A DNA stretch of 64,000 nt from Membranipora membranacea (lineage: Eukaryota; Bryozoa; Gymnolaemata; Cheilostomatida; Membraniporidae): assembly GCA_914767715.1 (NCBI GenBank), contig OU612074.1, positions 9,191,501 through 9,255,500 of the forward strand, in the 5' to 3' direction. Under the pieces are notes generated by a model that did not search any database, had not been told where the DNA came from, and saw only the letters and a list, made by a program, of their open reading frames with translations. This document shows, piece by piece, positions 34,301 through 47,400 of this stretch. The translations under genes and the position numbers were made by a program. The number at the start of each line of letters is the position of its first letter. The stretch's first letter is position 1.

Positions 34301-37300
34301 TATCAGTGACTGCATTTGTATCGATACACTGCAAAGAAAGAGGTTTTTGTGGTGACTCGGTTTCTTCAACCATAGTCAGACTTGTAAGTCACAGCTGAAT
34401 GCTGCAAGTTAGATCTGTTTCAGTATTTGAATAGACATTGAGGCGTTGTGACTGTATTTGTATGTGCTCATGTTAGCTTGGGTTGTTGGCAGCAGCACTA
34501 GCAGCATACTTCTTTTCACCAACCCAACAAAAAAACTCTATTGATCTTGTTCCAAAGTGTAGAGTGACGCTAGTCTGCCTCAAAATCAATATTACTTCAA
34601 TCGTGCTAAAATATATCCAGTGCAAACAGTTAAAAACCATAATCCACACACATATATATATATTTATATAGCAAAGTTAAAGTCTACCCAAAGACCAAAG
34701 CGCTTCCTGGAAACTGTGACATCATAACGCAGAGAATGAGAGTTACCTTCCCTTATGGAAGGCAAGTAGAGCATTGAATTTGTTTGCCATGAAAATCTGA
34801 CACAACGTTACTTTAAGTAACTGCCTGACTATAACATGTTTTGGTTTTTAGGTAGTCGAACCATAGACAATAATTGTGTGTTTTGTCAATGAGTTGAACT
34901 TTGACCTATGACCTTACCATCTGGTCGATATCTGAGAGTATGCTATCTGAGCTGATATGTTACCGTTCCAGTCATGATTTCCAGCTATGAAATACCAGTC
35001 ATTCTGTAGAGCAGAGCCTGTGAATACATCCTCGAATGTCTCCTAATAACAAAATACACAAACATTGTTATGAATTCGTGGATTGGTGGTAAAATATGCA
35101 GTATTAGTCCGGTAGCAGCCCCCTCCTATCTTGTCACTTCCATTTACGATTTTGGGTGGATAGGGTTTGACTACTGTTTCTGGTTGAGTTTTTCATGCTG
35201 ATGGCAATGGTAATATTGTACCTTACACTCTGTTGCACAATAAGCGGCTAATTGCCAAAAACGCTGCCAGCGAAAGAGAAAGTGATCAAAAAATGACGAT
35301 ATCACTTGAAAAAACATCCAAAATCTGAAAGAGCATGTTATAATTAGTGAATCTAATAATTTTCATATGGCTGCTGTCATAAATAGCCGAGCTGCGGCCA
35401 ACAACAGTTGCAATACCCCCTTATACACCTGTATATAACTATCATTAAACCGAAAGCACTTTTTTAGTTTTGCTGCCGCCTCGAAAACTGGCTTCGTTTG
35501 TTCTTAGAGATCTGATTGTCTCATTTGCGGTGAAATTACATCAGTTTATAACTTTGTGCCAGTAATTGGATCTAGCTAAAATTCTGGCAGCTTTAATATT
35601 ATGCATTGATTGGCGTCCCAGTAAAAACCATAAACTACTTAGGCAAGCTACAAGTTTACAAAGGGTCGGTTGTAGCGTTACTAAACTTTCGGACCATTCA
35701 AAGATAAGAAATTGTTTCCAGGAACCATACATCAGTATTTGTCAATTTGATGAAAGCTTTTTGATACAACATTTGTATACAATAATTGACTATTGGTCAA
35801 GTGTTTGACTATATGGGTGGTGGCAAGGATCAGTGCTGGGGAAGTTTTTGTCTTATGATCGATAAAGAAGTTTATTTAATTTATGGGGGGGGGCAAAGTC
35901 TGGGGGCTCAGACTAGTAAGATCTGTGAAGAACTGGATAATTGAAGAGTGTCCTTTGACCATCGATGTCAGCCTGAATTTTCAATGCTGTCAAAGCTCTC
36001 TGTGTCAAAATAAAAACTGTGTTCTCAAGGTAACTTATATCACAGCATTAAAGTTGGTCAGTGCAAAAGTTGCTGGTAGAAGCATTCGATTTCCATCACT
36101 ACCAGTGATTGGGCTGAGGTTGACAAAGAATGCTCCTACCATCGACCTTGGCGGGACCTTGGCTGAGTTTCGGCACGCAGCAACGCAACCAGCTAGACTC
36201 ATCTAGCTACATTCTAGCCGCAGGCTTTCAGGCTGTTCCTTTGCTTTTTGATATATTATTTCTGTAAATATCCTCATTAATTTAATCTTTTTGCCTTTCT
36301 CTCACTCAATGGCACTTTATCTATGCCTATAATATATGTTATTTATTTTATCTACAACAATAAATGCACATTAAAAAAAAGAAAACAAGAAGATATGTCC
36401 TATGTAGCATCCTTTCATGCAGGTTTGACTTCCATGAAAACAAGGATGAGCCAGAAAAACTGAATAAGCTAGCCTCTCTAATAGCTCAAATCATGACACC
36501 AGAAGGTCAAATCAAACCAAGCTCATCCTAAAACCACAATGACAGAATAAATAAGATAATAATAGCAACTTCATCATTATCAGGTGTTAGCTTTAGACCG
36601 TTGACACTGGTGATAAGATTCTAACTCTGTTTAGGTACTCATATCACATGACTTTATCAGGGCCTGGATGGCCAGATCTCTCTTACTGGGTATTTCGTGC
36701 ACACTGACATCGAGATTAAACTATAAACATGTGTATCTCTGATCGTTAGAGTCAATCTAGAAGCAGTACCTAACATGTACCCTTCCCAAATAATCAAATT
36801 GAACCCGGGGCGTCACACCGAATTTCTTGTTATGGTACTCTGGTTAAGTGAATTAATTCACTCTCAATCGATCAGAGATATACATACAATAGTATATCAC
36901 GAGATCAGTGGGTATTTCGTCTAGAAGCTAATAGTAGATTTGATCAAAATGTGACCACGTACTTGAAATCTTTTATCATTGACGTTTTTCACACCATCAA
37001 AATAGAAGTTATCACCCAATGCCACTTGGAATTGCGTTCCTCTCTCTTTAGCCATGACGTTCATACCAGCTGCCACAGTTCTCTCAATGTCTGTTCGGTA
37101 GGGGATGAGGGGTAACCCTCCCCAATCTCCCAGCACCAAGAAGTTCAGATTGTTGGGTTGTGCTGGTAGGCTGTGGGCTGTGACTGGAAATGAAAACATT
37201 GAAAAAAAAGACATGACAAACAAGTTTCTAATATAAAAAATACTCTATTCCAAGCTTCACACACTAAGAAATCCCCTACTTCGTCATCGGAGTGAACAAG

Positions 37301-37664
37301 ACCAATCATTCAAATATGTGGGTTGATGGAGACTGATATATGCATACTGTATTGAACAGACAAAGGCCTAAGGTAGCAACCTCTCTACGATCCCAGATCT
37401 CCCCACATCACATCTATAGCCGATATATATATATAAATAACTATATGTTCCATTGAATAAGCAACACCGTCAGGGAGATCACAGTTTATCCCATTAGAAT
37501 TTACAATAGCAACAAAAATCAGACAATAACAAGCAGGGGGGGGTGTGGCTCTAAGTGCAATCAGTCAATGGTCTCTGGCTGAAAACAGACAAGGGAACGA
37601 TGTAAGTTAGCTAGTATTTACCATATAAGAGGGATACAAGTATTAGCTGTGTTTTGATCAGCAT
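31392..37664 (-). CDS. ACP5: Tartrate-resistant purple acid phosphatase (ACP5/TRAP-like), six exons, complete
   Basis: Dinuclear-metal phosphomonoesterase of the lysosome or secretory route. Exons: 37664-37622, 37183-36963, 35042-34918, 34135-33932, 33002-32855 and 31637-31392; they sum to 987 nt, or 328 residues, close to the 325 of human ACP5. Exon 1 and the start of exon 2 give a signal peptide ([14 protein letters not shown]). All purple acid phosphatase metal-ligand motifs are present: GDWGG (Asp34), GDNFY (Asp72, Tyr75), GNHD (Asn110), GHYPV (His207) and GHDHN (His242, His244). [17 protein letters not shown] and VYSVAEHG also match the animal TRAP family. The donor of exon 4 (AA|GTATGA) is slightly atypical but phase agrees. 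Introns carry MITEs and SINE-like repeats. The gene is head-to-head with NUP205. No clear AATAAA signal was seen just downstream of the stop. Confidence 0.93.
31670..31830 (+). mobile_element. tRNA-derived SINE, second family, partial
   Basis: TGGCCCAGTTGG and GGTTCAAATCCC give the A- and B-box-like parts; the following GTGCTCCAACCTACCTGC matches the copy at 42665-42811. It lies 33 bp upstream (antisense) of the last ACP5 exon. Confidence 0.55.
31966..32135. mobile_element. MITE of the CTTTCAATTAGA family, truncated
   Basis: Shares TAGAATGAGTGATGC and CGCTCACTCAGAATGTAT with the other copies, then breaks into a different repeat at about 32140. Inside ACP5 intron 5. Confidence 0.55.
32140..32552. 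repeat. Inverted repeat pair around a 23-bp perfect palindrome
   Basis: Arms at about 32190-32270 and 32472-32552 are inverted copies sharing AAGACAACTACCGATACTAT. Between them lies a palindrome, AACACCCATGAGTATGACCA at 32403-32422 with its mirror ending at 32454 (23-bp arms). A relative of the arm lies at 58308-58445. ACP5 intron 5. Confidence 0.65.
32558..32832 (+). repeat. Dispersed repeat, copy 2
   Basis: Second copy of the 404-690 repeat, ending 23 bp from ACP5 exon 5 (downstream side on the minus strand). Confidence 0.65.
36699..36910. mobile_element. MITE-like repeat with 10-bp flanking duplication
   Basis: GGTATTTCGT occurs at 36689-36698 and again at 36911-36920. A related copy lies at 61950-62147 and a partial reverse copy at 48660-48755, sharing ACTGACATCGAGA and GATCAGAGATATACAT. 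ACP5 intron 2. Confidence 0.55.
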
Positions 37665-38461
37665 GTTGCCGCTCTTTATCCTGCTGACAGGTTTATGCTG
37701 GAAAAGAACCAGAGAAATGGTGCGCGTTTAGAAGGGTTATATATAATATATACAACTTTCCCAATGAATTTGTGCCCCAGTAGTGACGGCTTTGGTATGG
37801 TTAATAAATTTCATGATAGCAGAATGGTGCTATCGGTAAGTATCATTTACCTCAGTCTCAGCCTTACTTCACATTGATCTTAACCTTAGAGCTAATTAGT
37901 TGAACCACCACAATATTGCTTGCAATTAACATCACAGGAACTAAAAGAATCTGACTCAATCATACAAAAAAGTCAGACATTTAGCATAAATCTTTTGAAT
38001 ATTTATTAAGAATATAATTATACTAATCAATGAACTGAGGGAGTTCATTGTACTAATGTAGGTCGAGTTTAAGTCAGCTTTATCTTAGATTACAATCGAT
38101 CAATCATTCAATCAATCATGTTTTTCATGCAATGCCATAGACTTACATTAACTTTGACTTCAAATATGGAGTCCTTGAGTTGAATTTACAACATTAAAAC
38201 CACAGATTGAGTCACTGTATAACTGCCAATTGTGCCAGAGGCTTAACTCAAGGACTCCTTGCTTACCTCAATATTTACAGTTTTATAAATAATGTAAGTA
38301 GTATGCTGCAGGACTGGTGCTGGATTTCCAAAGTAGAAATTTAACAAATGAACCACGCCTACTCGGAAACGATTGTTATCCAATCACGTGATACTTCTCA
38401 ATTGATAGTGTGGAATTGACCAATTAAAGCTTATCTAACAAACAGGGTCAAGGTCACTTCA
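37665..38461. promoter_or_regulatory. Shared upstream region of divergent ACP5 and NUP205
   Basis: 797 bp between the two start codons. CCAATCACGTG at 38380-38390 combines a CCAAT box and an E-box; another CCAAT lies at 38420-38424. Both are within about 80 bp of the NUP205 ATG. No TATA box is obvious for NUP205, as is common for housekeeping genes. Transcription starts are not known. Confidence 0.4.
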
Positions 38462-41400
38462 ATGATGGCCGCGAAAGAAAAATCTCGTGCAGTTTCTGTG
38501 AATTCAGGTAAGTTTCTGTTTATTCTTCCTGCATAGTTAGGCAATGCAGCCTCCAACAACCAGGCAGAGGTAGTACACACTGATAAGAACTATCCAATGT
38601 AGTCAAACAAATCCTTTACAATGAAAGATGTCAGAAAATAATAATATTATGTCTAGTTTTTTTTTCTTTAAGTTTATTTTCTTTTATTATTTATCAATTT
38701 ACAATTAATTACATTTTTTTATCAATTGAACCTAAATCTGATCAGGGAGAATGGTCTGATCGGAAGGACTGACTGAGCCAGCATTGGGCAGAAGTTGAAT
38801 AGTTAATGAGGGTGATTTTCTCTTGTCTTTCTTCTCTCTTCAATTTTACCTGGAAGTGGGGAAATCTTCTCTTCAGGTTGCATTCAAACCAAATCATTTC
38901 TTCAACTTTACAGAGTACCCAATCTTCAGTAAAAGAAGCAGGGATACATCCCCCCCCCCCCATCATCATATGACTACTACTACTGCATTTCCTAACTTTG
39001 GCTTCATCATGTGGTTGCTGGGAAGTGCAGTTTTTCTATGATTATTTTTATTATTATGATCACGATAATGATGATAATGAGGGACTTGATGAATAAAAAG
39101 TTGTGATCATATATCATCGGATTATACAAAACAGAAAAGGTCCAGTTCTGTATGGCCAGTTTAATGTAAAAATCACCGTTGAGGGTTTGTTGGTGCAGCC
39201 CATGTTGTGTTCTCAGACAATATTTTAGGTACTTAGTCCAATGTGGCAAGTGCTATAGGCTATGGGTCAGATCTTACAGCACCAACTATAATGCTTTATA
39301 GGCCTTGTCTGTGTTAAGACATGCCCATACTGCACCTGCCACATATCTTACAGAGGCCTGGTACTCATAATAATACAGTACAAAAAAATTATGCAGTTCT
39401 GAATGGGCACTGAAAACCGTCGCTGGCGACGGGTGCTGTAAGATATGTTGTAGGACAGTTCTTACAGCTCTCAAGGCCTTTACAGCATTGTTCTCAAATA
39501 CAATACAGCATTGTTATACTGCCTATATCGTTAAAAATCCATTGTTCTCGAGTGCTGTAAGACAAGTTGTACAGCATGTCTTACAACACCCGTGTGTTGG
39601 ATCAGACTAAGTACCTAAACTATGTTTTACATTGCAACATGGGCTGCACCAACAGACCCTCTACTTTTATATTTTTATGAAACTGGCTATTGCCCATACA
39701 GAACTGGACTTTTTCTGTAATGTACAAAAGAGGACAAAGCGATTTAATGTAGGCCTGCAGTTGCCTGCAGCAGTGTGCTTATACTATATATACAAGCCTA
39801 AGAACCACTGATCATGTACATTTTGGTTTGTTGTGATCCTATGTCACCCCTGGTTCAAGCTTGAGATTATGAACTTGATGTGGTAATGCATCGATCTTCT
39901 CCGAGTCAATCCCCTACTATGCTATATAACCATTTAACCGCAACTGTCAACAATTACAGGCATAATTATGATCATGGTGCAAGTTAGTCTGCCTTGTCAA
40001 GAATGTCAAGACAACCCTAGGCGCAGGTGTATGCCTTAAGTCGAATCACCCACATTGTTGTCTCCTTTATTAATTATAGATAAACTATATAATATTGTTT
40101 AATATTTTCTACACTGTAACTATTGCTGCTTATTAACAGTTTTAATGTGTATGAGGTAACTACAATCAAATTTTTATAGTGTTATTTGTAGTTGTTAGTT
40201 TGTAGACTCAGGGAAGTATCCCTTGGTATAGTTGAGTAGTTTTGTAGGAGGGAGAGTGGTCAATCATAGACATTGGCAACGTATGCAAACTTGTAACTCA
40301 AGACGCCTATAGTGATAATCACTCAGATTATTCTTTCTTCAGATTGTTTGCATTTGCGAACCCTTAAAATGATGCATTTTGTTTTGGACACCAAGTTTAT
40401 TGTTTATTGGTTACAACCATAAACATATGAATGTCTATATAAATATTTATGGTTGCAACAGAAAGACAACTCTGTTGGACCATGTGACATTCAACTGACA
40501 TATTGATCTTGCAGACCAGTGTCGCTTGTGGAGCCCGTATAAGGAGCTGCACACAGTAGTCAATGATGCTGTTGTCAATGGAAGTACGGAGGCTCAGGCA
40601 GATCTGGAGTTAATTCTGAGAAAGCATCGCAGTAGCTTCACATCATTGTTAGAGACCTCAGTGAGTTGTGTGGAGAGAGCCATATGATGTAGATATATGA
40701 GTTCGATGAAGTTCATAAAACCAAGGGGTTAGAGACTCTAACCCCTTGATCAAACTTTGATTGGTGGATTCTGAATTGTAATTTTTGTGTGGCCTATCTG
40801 TTTACTGAAACAAATTTGCCAAGAATTGTGCATTACTGAGCTGTGTTTAACACTCACCAAACAATCAGAAGTATTTTATGTTTGTCAGAGTAACTACATC
40901 ACTGACATTAGATAATTAATTTCATGCCCTGATTATGACGATCAGTTTGTGCAAATTATTAGCCATTTAGGTAACAATTCTGATGATAGATCCTCTATGA
41001 GCTACACAGAGTTCAATAAGCACACATTTACCTGTGTGGCAGCCGTAGTTTGAGGTTTGGGCCTAGACAAAATCGAAGGAACTCCATTGATATGGGCGTT
41101 TGATTATTATGAGATTTGCAATAATCATCTTTTTTTTAACTATACATTTAAACCAATCGTATCCATTCCATGTTGTAGCCTAAGAATGCAGACCAGAGGA
41201 AGAAGATTGAGGCTGCTGGTAGAGAGGGCATTGTTATTCTCGGCAGTGGAGCTCAGGCTGGTAGGAGCTCTTTGGATGAAGCTACAATAGCTGAGACTCT
41301 TATATTGTCAGATCTGTTTGATATTAATGAGTTTGAGGCTCTGGAGCTCCTTCTGACAGGTAAGTCAAGCAAGTGGATTATCATCTCGCCATTTTGTTGT

Positions 41401-44400
41401 TAGTATCCCTTTATGTTATATCGTAATACCTCACTTATGAGGCACCAGTTTTATATGTAAAACGCCCCCCCCCCCCTCGAAAAAGATAGAAATGCTCCAG
41501 TTATAAGGAACCTCTCAACTGGGAGGCGACCCACAGCTATAAGGCACCCATCAGCTATAAGGCACCCAACAGCTATAAGGCACCCAACAGCTATGAGGCA
41601 TTGTGAAGTGAAGCATATCAAACTGACCTCCTTTATGAAGTCTGGCAGGTGAGGTGTTACAGTATGTTATTCAGGCCAAAATGTATGAAATATCAGTTGT
41701 CAGCTAACAATATCAGTGAGCGAGATATTGAGACATGCTGCATCCACCAGATAGTCTTCGCTTCTTGCATGGTAGCTTATATTTGGTGTTCAATCCCATC
41801 AGTCTAAAATATGCTTTAGGTATATATCTCTTCACTATCCATTTTAGTCTCATCTGACCATCTTAGCCATCGTGTAGTGGCATTTACAGGTCTCGAAAAA
41901 TTTACCCTTGCTTGTGCTATTACCAGATGGATGTATTGCAGCAATATTATATAAATTCAGTTGAATTTGGAGTCTTTATTTTAGGCGAATCACAAATGAT
42001 ACACTACCCGGGTCTGACACGCGGACTGGTAGCAGTGTTATTGTATCATGACGGTAGACGATGTATCGGCACAGCTCTACGTACACTCATCCAGGCTAGG
42101 CAGGGGAGACGATTCTCCACTAGTATATCACATGACATGAGTACATTCATAACGCACTACACTGATGAGCTGATGAAAGATGGGATCATGGAGAAAATAC
42201 TAGGTAAGTTTACATACAAGAGACAACAGTGCTATGTAGGGGGGTCTTTCAATTAGAAAGAGTGATGCTTTACTAAAGCAAGCTGTCACTACCACATTGC
42301 TCAAAATGATCACTCACTTGGTTTTTCAATTAGACAAATTCATTCCCAAACCGCTCACTCAGAATGTATCTGGTTCCATCAATGACTGAGCGATTTGGGA
42401 GCGAGAGCCTGGCAGGTATTTTCCACTCACTGAGTGAGCGATCAGATTGCGATTTTAGTTGTTTCTAATTGAATGACCCCCCTGGTTTTTGTCACCTCTT
42501 CAATATGGTTAATTAGCCCTCATATTACTAGCTTAGACGCTTTTTACTACCAAGTTCCATTTTGTATTTGATCATAGGACGCTTTATTTTTATAATCTGA
42601 ATATTATAATTGTCACTGAATGACACCTCTCTTCTGGCGCTAACACTCAGAAGAGACCATTGCTAGGAGGTAACTCAGTTGGCTATTGTGTCTGTCCTCT
42701 GATACGCAAGTGTTTGAGGTCTTGGGATCGAATCCCGCTGCAGTCTACTGACTACTGTGCTCCAACCTGCCTGCACCTCTATTTCTCAGTCTTTGGACAG
42801 AGACAGAACTTATGATTGTAACCCCACAAACTATTACTGGTTTCAGTTCGGACCAGGTTACTTGTACGTTGTAGTCGCTGCCCCTCCACTGATAAGCCAT
42901 ATGGTTATATCAATAAACGGGGGGGGGGGGAGATGAACCATCTGGAACACAGGCAAGCTGTATCAAACTTGATTTATACTTGCCTATCCCTTTCATCTTT
43001 GTAGAAGCTAAGCAAATCAATTTGGTCTGAATTAGCTGCCATTCATATTGTCTGTTCGATAGGAGGCTCGATAATATTATGAAGCCTTTGATCAAACAAA
43101 TGACTCAAACTCCCCCTTAGTGCTTTTACTGTTTTGATATTTCAGAACAATTGGCTGCTATGAATACAGACAAGATGGTCAAAGATATGACCGAGCAGAG
43201 AGCTTTAGGAAAACCTAAACACAGACATCAGGTAACACCAGAGACATTATCAATTAAAACAGCCAAAGTCACAATCTGTTCGCTCACTGAGTGAGCGATG
43301 ATAGAGCAATACCTGCTAGGGTCTATCTCATAAATCGCTCACTCATTGATGCCTCTATATACATTTTGAGTGAGCAATTTGGGAGTGATCATGTCCAATT
43401 GAAAGACCATGTGTGTGATAAATTTGAGCGATGTTATAGTGATAATTTGCTTTAGTAAAGCATCGCTCATTCTTATTGAAAGACCCCCTGTACCATATAA
43501 TCCTTTCCTACCATTCTCAACAGTTTGTTTTTAATAATTTGCCTCCAAATAGAGATCTATATCAACCTTCTTGCGCAATTTGTTGACCAAGTCTGCACCA
43601 CGCATTAACATAGCATTTGACTCGCATGAAAAGATAACTCAAATTAATTGAAACCAGATAATTGAATCAGCATCAGTCTGCGAATCCTGGATAGACTGTC
43701 CTCTCTTCTTCTCCACACAAAGCTGATCATTCTAAGATGGTCCCTGTAGGTAGCAGCTAAATTGGCTACGGCAAATGCAGATTCTAAACCAATCAATTTA
43801 GTAAAGTTTAATATCTATTAACCACAAACTCCCAACTAATTATTATTTTGGTGATATATGATTTAATTTTTTTTTGAGGTCGAAATATTGTTATTTTTGT
43901 TTGTTTATAACATATATATATATCACTAATATATTATTTTATTTTTTATATAATTTATAATATTTTATATTATATAATATTATATATTATTTCTCTTTCT
44001 CCAGGTGATGTCTATGATAAAGGAAACCAGACAGAGCCTTGCTGACTGTATCTTCTACTGGTCCTGTCAGAAATCCTTCACTAAGATGCAGACTCAGACT
44101 CTGCTAGGCTGGACCGGTAAAAACATGGCGCTCGACTCAGACGGTCGACTCGATGGTTGTGGGTTGGCCGTGCTGATGGCTGTGCTGTATGCTATCGATG
44201 TGTCTGTGCTGGATAATCGAGAAGATGGTAAGTTAAATACAGTGCAGTTCACTTAATTCAAACCTCTGGAGACGACAAAAATTTGTCACACTTAAGCAGA
44301 TTCTGAATTAAGTGACATAAGAATGCATCGAGATCTGGCTGAAGGGACCAATTTTTCTGGTCTTAACTAACAGCAGTTCTGAATTATAAAGTCTGAATTG

Positions 44401-47400
44401 ACAAGCTTACACTGTACTATGAAGGGGTTACTTCTGCTTTAATTAAACTTTGTTCAATTTTCACAATAAATAAATTGAGGGTAGCTTTGAGAGCATTTAC
44501 AGTTTAAGCTGGTCCATTCAGACTCTTTAATTCAGAACTCCTGTTAATTCAGACAAGGAAAATTGGTCCCTTCAGCCAGATCGCAATGCATTCTAATGTC
44601 ATTTAAAGTGAACTGCATTGTAATATGAATGGGTTATTTCTGCTTTAAACTTTGTCGCATATTCATGTTTGAAAAAAATGAAGAGTAGGTTTAAGAGAAT
44701 TTGCTCCTTTGTCCAGGCAAGGCCCACTAGTAAAATTGGGATCCAAGCTTGTGTTCAGATTATTTTCACAAATACACATCCAGTTTACCATTTTACCAAT
44801 ATTAAATTCCACAAGCATACCTGCATGTTGTTCAGGTCATAAACAGGGAAATATGTTCAAATTATATGTTTATGGTTGGGTGTTGTTTGTATAGTATGTT
44901 ATGTACGTATGTTGTGTATGAGTAGCTGTGGACAATGTCAAGATCACCGCCATTGAAAAGGGTTCCCAAGCCGAGACATGCTCTTCAATGTTATGTTGAA
45001 CCTCTGCTCCCCACTGCTTGCAGCCAACTTTTATCCAGTTTGAGCGGGGTGACTTTTCAGTTTGAAAACTCAAGCACATTGGAATTAATTCAGTGGCTAC
45101 GGCGCAAAGATAACCAGCCTGAATTGATTGGTGCACATGCGCAAAGTGACTCTGCTCCGTTGTTTTGTTCCATAACATCCTGTCAAACTCATCTGTAGAT
45201 AATGATACTATGGGTCTATGTCTGCTGACTGATGACACTTACATAACAGCCATACATGACGCTGTGCAATCACAGGTGCAAGGCGCCAAAACTCAAGGTA
45301 GGGATAAACGTAGCTAAGTTTGAAACCGTTTGCCTGCATTTGGGTTCGCTCCTTTTCCACTGATAACTGGTGGCTGATCAGCAATTCTGAATGCAGGCAA
45401 ACTGGATCAAGCCTGGTATAGGATAATCCGGTATCAAGTAACATCATATTTCTGGTCCTAAAATATATATATATTTAGTATTTACCTCATTCTCTGAGAA
45501 ATAAAATGTTTGTAGCTACAAGAAGTTTGTAAGGATAGATCAGTTTCTGTATTTGTCTGATCAAAAGGTCTTAGTCGCCATCATGAATTGCAGTTGGACA
45601 GAATCCGGTCAAATCTAAACAATGGGCCCGACATTCTTTGCTTAGTCACAGAAAGAAATGTACCTCCTCTGTATCAGGGTTTCACTATCAGTAGATACTC
45701 AGAAATTAACCTCAGTGATTACTTTCAAATAATCTTTACTGCATCGACTCGGGTACAATATTCGAGGAATATCGCTTGATTGCAAATAGAAGTGATCACA
45801 ACAAGGTCTTTTCTGTTTTAGGCCAGGGTAAGGCTGATGTAAAGTCATTGAAGACTAAGCAAGGTAAGCTCTAGATTAAAGCTGTAGTTGCGCTTCATAT
45901 TGAATTACCAATAGGCTATTCAAAGGGTTACCATGGTGCTCTTAATTAGACGGAGAACTTCAATATGATACCAAATATGGGGAGGTGCAACTATAGCTTT
46001 AAATTAAAAGTTAATTTTAAGAGTATATGCATTATGAGAATAACTATTTCTGTTTGTTAGTTTTGATAAGTTTGAAGGCACAAAGTTATATTTATTTATC
46101 TATTATATATATTTTATTTCATTTCTATGACCTTCCAGTATTGTGATTGTATTCTGCACAATTATATACTCCTTTTTGACCGCTGTTTAACATATTGGGA
46201 AAGTGGCTGATAATATTATGTCACTACCAGTTATCCCGACACAATTTAAGCGCCACAATCTGCCGACACAATCTAACACCATATATCTGTGCATATTTCA
46301 GGTATAGCCTCAGTCATACAGTTTGCTTGGGCCATAACTTTGAGGGTGGTTGCCCAGCACCCCTCATTACCTTCCTCAGCCCAGGCTTGCTGTGAGCAGG
46401 ATGAAGAGTATGTAGAAGTTGCTCTTGTATCAGCAGTGTTTGAGTTCATGAGGGCGGCGATAGTAAAGTCATCCTCGTTCACTATAGAGGTAAGAAAGGC
46501 CTCAGCTTCAATACCCTTTCAATTACAATGAGCGACGCTTTACTTAAACATATTTATCACTGTCATATTGCTCAAAATTGTCACTCACTTGGTCTTTCAA
46601 TTACACAAAATCGCTCCCAAAATGCTCGCTCAGAATGTAAATACCGTAGTTTCATCAATGAGTGAGCGATTTCTGAGCTAGAGCCTAGGAGGCATCCCTC
46701 ACTCATTGTGTGAGCGATCAGAGTGGGATTTTGGCTGTTTCTAATTGAAAGACCACCCTGATCGCTCACTCAATGGGTGAGTGATACCTGCTAGGGTCAA
46801 GCTTGGAAATCGCTCACTCATTGATGGAACGATCTACAATCACAGTTAGTGATTTGGGAGCAATTTTGTCTAATTCAAAGACCAAGGGAGTGATAATTAT
46901 GAGCGATGTGATGGTAAAGCATTGCGCAGTCTAAATGGAAGACCCCCTGTATATCCCAAGAATAGCGAGCCTGACATTGGTGCACCAAACCATCTTCGGT
47001 AATTCAAAACACCATCAGACCAAATCCTCAGTTTAAACCATTTGTTGCACCTGTTTTTTTTTACATATTCCACATGTGTTGAAGAGCAGATTTAGGATTT
47101 ATAACCTGATTACAGAGTTTTTCTAAAAATTTTTAATTAAAGTAAATTAAAAATAACTTTTTCACCTCATTTACATTCACTATGGTTCCATGGATCGATT
47201 ATGTAAGGATTTCGGTAGTAATCGCCCCATGGAAATGGCATTAAAGTCAAATTCCGATTGTGATGAATGACTTTTTGGACGCGAATATCCAAACCGTGTT
47301 TATTCGACCCATATCCTAATTGGCGTCGTGGCTGAATGTTTAGCGGCGCTTGCACACAATGCCTTCAAAGGGATTTAATGCTGGAGGCCGGGGTTCAAAT

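Noticed and set aside
35883-36206. 107-codon frame
   Set aside because: It lies antisense in an ACP5 intron, starts in a G run and shows no domain; the start region resembles a short repeat at 59050-59095.
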